From NCBI RefSeq assembly GCF_032118995.1, contig NC_092648.1:2123001-2187000 (forward strand): a DNA stretch of 64,000 bases, read 5' to 3'. The stretch is from Asterias amurensis. Lineage: Eukaryota; Echinodermata; Asteroidea; Forcipulatida; Asteriidae. Shown piece by piece: positions 33,001-45,000 of the stretch. Under the pieces are notes generated by a model. The model searched no databases and was not told the DNA's origin. It was given only the letters and a program-made list of their open reading frames with translations. Every line of letters begins with the position of its first letter. Position 1 is the first letter of the stretch. The position numbers were made by a program, and so were the translations under genes.

Positions 33001-36000
33001 GCTTGTTGGTACCTTGTCTGCATTGGTTTATTGGCCTTAATTAAATCAATCTAAACTGATGTGGCTGGCAACCCGGTAAAAAAAATGAATTAATGGTGTC
33101 GTCACAAGCACCATGTCAATGAAATCGTCTCACCATAATTAGCCATCATTGGTGTTGTCTGTCATTTAACAAGCTACATTGAGTACGGAATTTTCAAGCC
33201 AGCAACAGAAAAGCCTTACTCTTTATCGTTATATATAAATCTTTTTAAAGCAAGAATTCTTTTAGTCACCTACATCCTTGCTTAAGTTTTTAGTTCCTCT
33301 AGTCTTTGAAAGTGGACTGCACTTGGTTCCTGAGTATGGCGAGTTCTTTCAGTGTCATCACTTTCAGTATTCTTGTAGCTCTCCTTCAGTCACATTTCCT
33401 GATCATATCTCCCTGCATGTCCTGCATCAGTCCATGGACAAGTTTTGGGAATCATTGCTACCTTAGCGTGATGGAAGAGAAAACCTTTAATGAAGCTGAA
33501 CAATACTGTCAGAGTTTGTCACGCCTTGGCAGACCATCTAATCTGGCGTCTATTATGAGCCAAGAGGAAAATGACTTCCTCATCCTTCTCTCAAGATCCA
33601 TTTCAAACCAAGATGAGACAGCATCCTGGTTTGGCTACCGCGAGGACAGATCCAATGGCTCTTCAACCTGGTATTTTATTGATGGCAACCCTTCCGTGGG
33701 CTACAACAACTGGGGATCTGGCAACCCCAGCGGCAATGGTCAGTGCGGCTTGATAGTTCAGAAACCTGCAACTAATACAAGCTTTTGGAATGATCTGACA
33801 TGTAGTAAACCAAGGAGTTCCGTCTGTAAAATACCAGCCAGGTTCTAAGTGAAACTGTGATAACTCATCGACGATAGCTAAATGCATTCAGTTTGATATC
33901 ATAGCTTCAAGCGTTGTGCAGTGTCTCATGGTAAAGGAACAAACTACTTTGCATTACTTACGAACAACAGACAGAGTGCTGTTTAGCAGAGTGCTTTAAA
34001 GCAGGATATGGGTTTCATCATGCACTGTGTATCTCCAATGGATTTAATGTTGTAGAAAAAGAAAGGATTTAAACATTTCATTTCACTTTAATCAATATTT
34101 GTTGAAAGTTCTTTTGTGATGAATTTAAAAAAAGATGTAGGCCTATGCATCCACTGCTGGGCAAGGCATCATGAAAATTGGTATTTCTTGTTTGAGGGGA
34201 GCCGATGGGCTACACTAACTTGGTCTGCGGATATCCGAAAACTGCACAATAATACTTGAAAAGACTCAAACGTTCTGTTTGTAAAAGAGTTAGTGCAACT
34301 GTGATTGACTAGTTGATTGTTAATGTCTTCAGTTTGATGACCCAGTTTCAAGGGCTGTACATTGTCTTAGAAAGGTAAAGATAATTTTGTTGACAGACCG
34401 GGTGTTATAAAGCTGGATGTGTACTTGCACTTTATTTAATGTAGAGCTACACAGAACCATTTAATCTAGATGACTATCTTAAATCATCATTTGTCAAAAT
34501 TTGTTCCCCAAAAGCTGAAACTGTTATTGCAGGTGTTGTTGCAGAGCACATTTTTTTGTTTATGGTTAGTTTATGACCACTTTAAACATTTTTGCTGAAC
34601 ATAAGCTAGTAAATGTTGTATATTACTCTTGGGTGACTTCATCATCATTTTACTTATTTATTCAAATTCTAGTTGCTAGTTCTTTATTGGTGTATTAACG
34701 ACCCAAATGTCACGTATTAGTTGAATTGGTAAGCCTGTCCATATTGCTGATATTTCTGCAACTCTGACAGACAAGTTACCTTAATGTCCCAGACCTGGTA
34801 ACACCTCGATGGGGAAGTTTAACTATTTGTACAATGCGTTTTCGAAAATTGACACAAACCCTATGTGTAGAGTGCATGCGTGGACCTCCATTTTACAAAG
34901 TGACACACAGGTCATACGTTTGAAATAATCACTTTGTGAAAACGGAAGTTGTCTGTTTTTATTGCAGTTTCTCGATCAAACACAAACCTTTCTTACTTAT
35001 TGCTTATTATTTTAGGCAATACAAATTTTAAAACAAACAATATTTTTATGAAGATTGAAGCATCAAGTGTCCACTCTAAAAAAACTAGTTGAAAATACTA
35101 ACCCCCCCCCCAAAAAAAATAGTTGTGTTTTAAAAAGTGTTGTCTTTAATTGCTAATTTTTACTAGAATGGTAGGTGTGTGTCAGTTCAAGGCATTTGTG
35201 ATAATTTGTTTGGACTTTAAATATGATTGGAATGCCAGATCCAGTAGTAAGTAATTGTTTGGGCCTACCTGCCCCAGTCCTTCTGAATCCTTTACTCTGG
35301 CATTTGAATATAGAAAGATTTGGAACTATAGTAAGGATAAAAATGTTATTGCCAATAGTTATCTAATCCTATAGTCTCATATTAAATAAGTAAGCTAAAT
35401 ACAGAAACCCAAGCTAGACTTTTATGACAGCTGAGAAAATGGTTTATGCTCACCATACCTTCAAAACAATTTGAAGGTATTTAGCTCATTTTTGAACAAA
35501 CACAAATTTGCAAAAACTTGATGGCAACATAGTTTCCACTGAGGAAATTACTCTTTTGTTTTCAGCGATTGTTTTGCCAAAACTGGCACAGCTCTTGTTA
35601 GTAATATTCTTTCATTTCAAATAGCTTTTAGTTTTACAAACTACCTGACTAATCCTATTAAAAATTCATTATTATTCACCAATTTGATAAATAGAACGTT
35701 ATTGGCATACTTAATGGCACCGGACACTATTGGTAATTACTCAAAATAATTGTTAACATGAAAAGTTACTTGTTAACGAGCTATGGAGAGCTGTTGATAG
35801 TTTAACAATGTAAGAAACAGCTCCCTCTAAAGTAACATAGTTTTTGAGAAAGAGGTACATGTATATTGAAACTCAACAACATTTGTTTGTAAACCACTGG
35901 CACATACTTTTGTTCAATTCAATTCAATTCAAAAATGGTTTATTAAAACATGACTCGCAGTTAAAAAAACTGAATTGCACATGTCAACATGTTTGGATGT

Positions 36001-39000
36001 CAGTTGTTGTAGTAAATTGCAAAAGTAGTTTCTGTCTTTGAAAAGGATGATCCTATCTGTTAGAATCAACCATCATAGACAACATTTCATATTTTTCAAT
36101 TTGAAATCTCAAAATAATTGTTAGCATAAAAACTTACTTGGTAGCGAGCAATTTGAGAGCTGTTGATAGTAAAAAACATTGTGAAAAATGGCTCCCTCTG
36201 AAGTATCATTGTTTTAGAAAGAGGTAATTTCTCACGCAATTTATAAAAGCCTTAAGCTGAAGCCTTTTGTTATGCATCTCTGAAAGTACACAAAGTAATG
36301 CATTAAAGGTGTTTTTTCTTTACTTATTCTCTTGCAAAGTCGATGACCAATTGAGCCCAAATTTTCACAGGTTTGTTATTGAACCTGCTTTTCATTTTAC
36401 ACAGGCATGATCCCTGTTTTTTTAAACACCCATGATATGATGTTCCAATAACCCTATATTCTGACAGATCTATACAGCAAGGCATTTTCTCCTTGGTAAA
36501 GGGCACCCCATTAATGGGGGAAACTGTAAACTTCTACTGTAGCATTTCAAGGGCACCAAAGGCAATGACCAGGGGGCATGGAGGCGAACGCCTTCATTGC
36601 CTCTGTGAACTATCAGGCCTTGAGTTTACTTGTAAAATGTCAACGCTAGTGATTATGAAATAATTTAGCTCTTACCCAACGAAACGCTCATTTGTGAACA
36701 AAAATGAAATTGCTCTTTAGCAATTAATTAATATGAGCATTGAGCCAGATGAAAGCCTATTGTGTTAATTGTAACCTTATGAAAAAATAATCACCATAAA
36801 AATTTATGATAGCCAGAAAAAAGCCTTGAAAAGCTATTCATGTTCATTTTAACCTTATAAAGAATTAATCGCCAACAAAATTACCGGTTGCCATTAGTGA
36901 GAGGCATTAATTGTTCCCTAGGGACTTATTATATCTGAACAAATATTATTACCAAAAAGGACACAAATTAAACATCAGTAATAAGCCTTGGCTATCTCTT
37001 TAAATTTTAACCACGATTCTAGTAATTCACTGCAAGAGTCTTGAAAACAAGTTACCTTTCAGCAAACTAGAGCGGTGCAGGGACTAGAGGGTTGACCAAT
37101 GCATGGGGTGCGATCTTGCTTAATGAGTCTGTGTTTTTGGTCGAAAATATCAGTGTGAGGAAACAAGCCAAAACAGACCAACAGGGGTGAAATAAAAATA
37201 TTTAAAAAAATATAAAAAAATTAAATGACAATCTTCGTTTTCTTTTAAATTGGCAACTTGTGGACGTCAGTTGTTTTTGTAAATTGCAAAAGTAGTTTCT
37301 GTCTTTGAAAAGGATGATCCTATCTGTTAGAATTAACCATCATATACAACATTTCATATTTTTTAAATTTGTAGACAGACTTAATATTTCAAATCTCATT
37401 TTGGATTTTAAGCTCTTGTTGGTTTTAATAAAAGGGTCACAAGTCATGTATTAATTTACTGCTACATGTATATAGCTAGGGATCATGCCCAGTACAATAC
37501 AACCAGTTCCCAATTTTGAAACATCTTATTTTGTGCTTACAGGTGCGAGTTTCCATTCCATATCGCTGCTAACCGTAAGAATATGAAAGGCATTTTGGCC
37601 TTCTGTTGCTTACACTGTATGAAATAACTGACATAACCATGCAAATCCATGGTTAACAATCAAGCTGGATGACTGCCTCATATTTATGCTAACCTGCTAT
37701 ATAGCATGAAAATTTGCTAACTGTTAAGCAGCCCAATGAAATTGTCCCCATTTTTTGTCTTAAACTTGGCATGATCTCATGATTTCTAGTTTCCTAGTCA
37801 GTTTCCCTTGTGGTTTATAACTTGAAGTGTAAACAACTTAGCAACATATTATAAAAACTAATTGTAATTGTTGTACAGAAGTGGTACTGTTTGTTGACTC
37901 TAGATTAAAATTGGAAAATCATTTTGATCGTGTATGTCAAGTAAATTTCTAGAAATATTGGTGTGATTAATAAGATTCATGATGTTTGTAAAAAAGTTGT
38001 CTTAAATTTTCCTCATTAAATCAACACATTAAACCAACACAATAATAAAAACTTAAAGGCACTGGACACTATTGGTACTTACTTAAAATAGTTTTCAGCA
38101 TAAAAACTTACTTGGTAGCGAGCAACAGTATAAAGCATTGTGAGAAATGGCTCCCTCTGAAGTAATATATTTTTTTAGAAAGAGGTAATTTCTCACTCAA
38201 AAAAGAAAAGACTGAAACCTTTTATTATGCATCTCTGAAAGTACACAAAGTAATGCATTAAGGGTGTTTTTTCTTGATTATTCTCTTGCAAAGTAGATGA
38301 CCAATTGAGCCAAAATTTCCACAGGTTTGTTATTTGATGCATGTTTTAGGATACACCAAGTGAGAATACTGGTCATTGACAACTACCAAACTTGTCCAGT
38401 GACATAACCATTGAATACTTGCTGGGGGGGGGCATTTAGATCACTAAATTGAACCTGCTTTTCATTTTACAACGGCATGATGCTCTGTTGGCTTTCATTT
38501 GAGATACAAATCCCTGTTTTTTTAAACACCCATGATATGATGTTCCAATAACCCTATGTTCTGACAGATCTATACAGCAAGGCATTTTCTCCTTGGTAAA
38601 GGGCACCCCATTAATGGAGAAAACTGTAAACTTCTACTGTAGCATTTTAAGGCCACCAAAGGCAATGACCAGGGGGCATGGAGGCGAACGCCTTCATTGC
38701 CTCTGTGAACTATCAGGCCTTGAGTTTACTTGTAAAATGTCGACGCTAGTGATTATGAAATAATTTAGCTCTTACCCAACGAAACGCTCATTTGTGAACA
38801 AAAATGAAATTGCTCTTTAGCAATTAATTAATATGAGCATTGAGCCAGACGAAAGCCTATTGTGTTAATTGTAACCTTATGAAAAAATAATCACCATAAA
38901 AATTTATGATAGCCAGAAAAAAGCCTTGAAAAGCTATTCATGTTCATTTTAACCTTATAAAGAATTAATCACCAACAAAATTACCGGTTGCCATTAGTGA

Positions 39001-42000
39001 GAGGCATTAATTGTTCCCTAGGGACTTATTACTTCTGAACAAATATTACCAAAAAGGACACAAATTAAACATCAGTAATAAGCCTTGGCTATCTCTTTAA
39101 ATTTTAACCACGATTCTAGTAATTCACTGCAAGAGTCTTGAAAACAAGTTACCTTTCAGCAAACTAGAGCGGTGCAGGGACTAGAGGGTTGACCAATGCA
39201 TGGGGTGCGATCTTGCTTAATGAGTCTGTGTTTTTGGTCGAAAATATCAGTGTGAGGAAACAAGCCAAAACAGACCAACAGGGGTGAAATAAAAATATTT
39301 AAAAAAATATAAAAAAATTAAATGACAATCTTCGTTTTCTTTTAAATTGGCAACTTGTGGACGTCAGTTGTTTTTGTAAATTGCAAAAGTAGTTTCTGTC
39401 TTTGAAAAGGATGATCCTATCTGTTAGAATTAACCATCATATACAACATTTCATATTTTTTAAATTTGTAGACAGACTTAATATTTCAAATCTCATTTTG
39501 GATTTTAAGCTCTTGTTGGTTTTAATAAAAGGGTCACAAGTCATGTATTAATTTACTGCTACATGTATATAGCTAGGGATCATGCCCAGTACAATACAAC
39601 CAGTTCCCAATTTTGAAACATCTTATTTTGTGCTTACAGGTGCGAGTTTCCATTCCATATCGCTGCTAACCGTAAGAATATGAAAGGCATTTTGGCCTTC
39701 TGTTGCTTACACTGTATGAAATAACTGACATAACCATGCAAATCCATGGTTAACAATCAAGCTGGATGACTGCCTCATATTTATGCTAACCTGCTATATA
39801 GCATGAAAATTTGCTAACTGTTAAGCAGCCCAATGAAATTGTCCCCATTTTTTGTCTTAAACTTGGCATGATCTCATGATTTCTAGTTTCCTAGTCAGTT
39901 TCCCTTGTGGTTTATAACTTGAAGTGTAAACAACTTAGCAACATATTATAAAAACTAATTGTAATTGTTGTACAGAAGTGGTACTGTTTGTTGACTCTAG
40001 ATTAAAATTGGAAAATCATTTTGATCGTGTATGTCAAGTAAATTTCTAGAAATATTGGTGTGATTAATAAGATTCATGATGTTTGTAAAAAAGTTGTCTT
40101 AAATTTTCCTCATTAAATCAACACATTAAACCAACACAATAATAAAAACTTAAAGGCACTGGACACTATTGGTACTTACTTAAAATAGTTTTCAGCATAA
40201 AAACTTACTTGGTAGCGAGCAACAGTATAAAGCATTGTGAGAAATGGCTCCCTCTGAAGTAATATATTTTTTTAGAAAGAGGTAATTTCTCACTCAAAAA
40301 AGAAAAGACTGAAACCTTTTATTATGCATCTCTGAAAGTACACAAAGTAATGCATTAAGGGTGTTTTTTCTTGATTATTCTCTTGCAAAGTAGATGACCA
40401 ATTGAGCCAAAATTTCCACAGGTTTGTTATTTGATGCATGTTTTAGGATACACCAAGTGAGAATACTGGTCATTGACAACTACCAAACTTGTCCAGTGAC
40501 ATAACCATTGAATACTTGCTGGGGGGGGGGCATTTAGATCACTAAATTGAACCTGCTTTTCATTTTACAACGGCATGATGCTCTGTTGGCTTTCATTTGA
40601 GATACAAATCCCTGTTTTTTTAAACACCCATGATATGATGTTCCAATAACCCTATGTTCTGACAGATCTATACAGCAAGGCATTTTCTCCTTGGTAAAGG
40701 GCACCCCATTAATGGAGAAAACTGTAAACTTCTACTGTAGCATTTTAAGGCCACCAAAGGCAATGACCAGGGGGCATGGAGGCGAACGCCTTCATTGCCT
40801 CTGTGAACTATCAGGCCTTGAGTTTACTTGTAAAATGTCGACGCTAGTGATTATGAAATAATTTAGCTCTTACCCAACGAAACGCTCATTTGTGAACAAA
40901 AATGAAATTGCTCTTTAGCAATTAATTAATATGAGCATTGAGCCAGACGAAAGCCTATTGTGTTAATTTTAACCTTATGAAAAAATAATCACCATAAAAA
41001 TTTATGATAGCCAGAAAAAAGCCTTGAAAAGCTATTCATGTTCATTTTAACCTTATAAAGAATTAATCACCAACAAAATTACCGGTTGCCATTAGTGAGA
41101 GGCATTAATTGTTCCCTAGGGACTTATTACTTCTGAACAAATATTACCAAAAAGGACACAAATTAAACATCAGTAATAAGCCTTGGCTATCTCTTTAAAT
41201 TTTAACCACGATTCTAGTAATTCACTGCAAGAGTCTTGAAAACAAGTTACCTTTCAGCAAACTAGAGCGGTGCAGGGACTAGAGGGTTGACCAATGCATG
41301 GGGTGCGATCTTGCTTAATGAGTCTGTGTTTTTGGTCGAAAATATCAGTGTGAGGAAACAAGCCAAAACAGACCAACAGGGGTGAAATAAAAACATATAA
41401 AAAAAAATTTTTTTAAAAATTAAATGACAATCTTTGTTTTCTTTTAAATTGGCAACTTCCTTCCTGATAAATAGCAGGAAACAAATTGACATTGGAAGAA
41501 AAATGCCGAATGTGTTTTAAATAAACACTCGACTTGGAAACCTCTTTTTCGCAGTTTTAGTCCTTCGCGTTTCAATTGGTGCTTCTACTTTTGAATCAAT
41601 CGTGGTACCAACATGGGGTTTTAAAAGTATTTAAGCATCTCTTTTCAGATGTACATAAAAATGAAATTTTTTTCTGGGTCGACAAATGACTCATTTTGCT
41701 TGATCGCATCACATTAAGTCTGATTTTTTACAATTGTCCACACAAAAATTAAAAAGTGATTGTTGTATTGTTAATAAAAAAAACATTAATGATAAAATCT
41801 GCAACTCAATATTTTAATTCTGAAAGTCCAAGTATCAGACCATGGTTCAGACAGTCTATCAGGCCATGAATTATACCTTTGAAAGGGCAAGGCCATTTTT
41901 ATTTTGCAAAGGCCACTTCCATAGGAAAATCTTAAAGTCAATTGGAAACTTTTGAAGGGGCACCAAGGCCAAGACCAGGGGCCATGGTCTCTGTGGCATG

Positions 42001-45000
42001 CGTGTAATTCTAGACCTAGTCTATCCCTGCAGCTTGACAAAAAGTTAACAATTTCAATATAATAATAAAAAATAATAATAGCAATAATACAAGTGGCTTC
42101 TTATAAAGCACACATTCACTCAGTGATGCTCAAGGCACTTCTCCTTTTAAATAGCACCATGTAATGGTTTTCAATGTGCTGTGGTGCAGTATGCTGCCAA
42201 TCAAGCCAGGAACACCGCGGTGAACCCCTTCTCTTTTCGATAAGTGCACTGGGTTCTTTAATGTGCGTTACACAACACACAGGACCTACGGCTTTACGTC
42301 TCATCCAAAGGATGAAGCATCATGGTTAAGTGTCTCGCTTAAGTGTCTGACACAGGTGTCACGACTGGGACTTGAACCCACACCCTGCTGATAAGAAACA
42401 CCAGAGCTTGAGTTCAGTGCTCTTAACCGCTAGGCCACGACACGCCTAAGTATGTTTTGAACAACAATCTCAAAGAAAAATGTTTGCAGTAATTGTTAAA
42501 CCTGTCATATTTTCTCTTTGCAGGGTTTGTTACGAATGACACTTCTTCCCAGGCTTCGCTACATTCTTGAAGTAGTCCGACCCCCAGCCCCTGTCGTCTT
42601 GAACACCTTAGCAATCTTGATAAGGATATGTCGTCATTCTCAAGAAGCATCTCATCAAGTAATGAGATGTCCTCGTCTTCTTCAAACCATCTTTACTGAG
42701 TTCCTTCCCATGTCATCTTGGAAACAACAAGGTGGGTACAAATCATGCGAGGCTATCACTTTGTGGTTATCTAATGTAAACGCATGCGTGATACTCCATG
42801 GAGGCAGCAGAGGCAATTGCCACCAGATGGCCTTAGTCATTGCCTTGATGCCCTGTGAAATGCTCCAGTAGAAATTGGAATAAAATACAAACAATTCTCA
42901 TGAAAACCATAGGCCTAAAACAAAGAAAACCCATTTATGGTCACCAATCTTTTTTGCTCTACAACAAAACTTGCCTTTGTTTCTGAAAAGTAACATCTGT
43001 AATCCTTAGTGGCGTGTCATGGATTAGCAGTTAGGAGCACCGGACTCAAGCTCTGGTGTTTTTGATCAGCAGAGTGTGGGTTCAAGTCCTAGTCGTAACA
43101 CCTGTGTCCTTAAGCAAGACACTTTAAACCCATGATAGTCCTCCAGATAGGATGTCAAGCTGTTTGTCCTGTGTGTTGTGTAATGAAAAAAAGAAAGAAT
43201 CCAGTGTACTTATCATAAAGAGAAGGGGTTCGCATCGGTGTTCCTGGTTTGATTGGCAGCATACTGCGCCACAGCACCTTGTAAACCATTACATGGTGCT
43301 ATGTAAATAGAGTAGGTCTCATAATTTTGGTTAATGTTATTAAACAATTTTTGGTATTATTTAATCTTAGATGATGTCATCAGTGATGTGTATGGCTATC
43401 CAGTGGTTTCAGCAATGAAGTTAATTCATGTACTCTGCTTGTCTGGAAGGAATACTACTGCCTCATTAGTAAGTCAAAAATCGCTGCATATAACATTCTT
43501 ATTCTTGTTGGTTCACTAGTTCAACAATTTTGACTACCAAAGACTTTTGTTGGACTAACTTCTTGACTTGAATAGTGTCTGGTCACCCATCATTGTTTTT
43601 TCTTGTAAACTATTTGGAACCAATGCTACAGGTTATCATAGTTTTTTTGTTCTTAAGAGCAGGGTATTATACTTTGGTAATGACCCCTTCTCCCACACCC
43701 CCCCCCCAAAAAAAAAAACAACCCAAAAACAAAAAAGTATGAAAAAAGGGTAATTTTTTCAGCGAGCTTACAGTTTTTACTGTGTTTTCTCAACAAGCAG
43801 ACTTTAAAACCCAGTTATATACATGACTGTTTGTTTTTTGAGGTTAGATGGAATATCTCTGCTGTAATGAATAAGATTTTGTTGTGAGGCCAGTTTACAT
43901 GTAGGTTTAATTGCATTCATTTTGGCTGCTTGAAGGTCCCAAACTGCCGCACAGTGGTGAGTTAGGATTGTGATTTGTGTCGTTGCCCTCTTAGGTAAAA
44001 TATCTCACTTGGGTGAACTATTGCTGTATTGTAAATCGCCCATATTGATACAAAAGGTATATGGAATTAAGGGTATTAAAAGAATTGTTTTTAATGAAAA
44101 TGGTTTAATTCTGTTTAGCTTTCAGGTGGTAAGTTGATGTCTGTGATTATGCGGTATATCACCATAGAGCCAGCTGATATGCAACTGAACATCGCTGAGG
44201 CATATCATCTCAGTACAGTAAGTCTTCATACATGGAGGATATGTGTGTCTTATGGATTGGCATGCGATGAATACAGGTAAGGTCTTCTGTGTACTAACAG
44301 GGGCACTATTGTAAATTGCAGTCCCTACCCAATTGTGTATTGAATTCTGTGGAATATTTCTCTTAAGTTTCCTTCCATATCTACAACTGAAAATGTCTGC
44401 CTTGTCTTCTGTACATAGGGTTCTTGGCTAGTTTAGTTATTAAGTTCAATTCTCTTAGAATACTTGGCAACACAATATAAATAAGTTATAAGGAGAAACT
44501 ATAAATAAATAGTAAACTTGCTGGTACAACCATGTGTAAATTTCTTAGGGTGAGTGTTTGCTCTGAAAAGAGCCGGTTTGGTCTCGACGTTTCAAACAGT
44601 ATACTCTGCTCATCTTCAAGAGAATGCTTCAAACAATACTAAATAAGTTAATCAAACAATTACATTTATATTGTTTCTACAGGGAGCTTTATCCATTGTT
44701 AATGCAACAACTTCAGCTGTTCCAGAGATTATCTGTCCACCCTTTGGCCTCTACTGAAGAAGAATCCGATGTTGCTGTACATAGATTGCAGATGACCAGA
44801 GCCTGTGCCCTCTTTGGTCTATTGGAGGGAGTAGTGAATGTTGCTGGAACAGCCACTGAGTTGCAGGCTAAATTGAAAATGAGGTGAGTGTTTCTAATTG
44901 AGGTCATAGTATAACGCATTTTGGTAGTGCATTATTCTACCACTATTCTTTGTGGCATGTTGTGGTGGAGTGGTCTAGTACACAAGACCCTAGCTTTGGT

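Noticed and set aside
36000..41458. Retrotransposon with terminal repeats
   Set aside because: The repeated units are directly adjacent, with no internal coding region, primer-binding site or target duplication. A tandem duplication explains them.
42075..42446. tRNA gene candidate
   Set aside because: The A and B boxes are good but the acceptor stem does not close, and a long body with an AATAAT-rich tail follows: a SINE.
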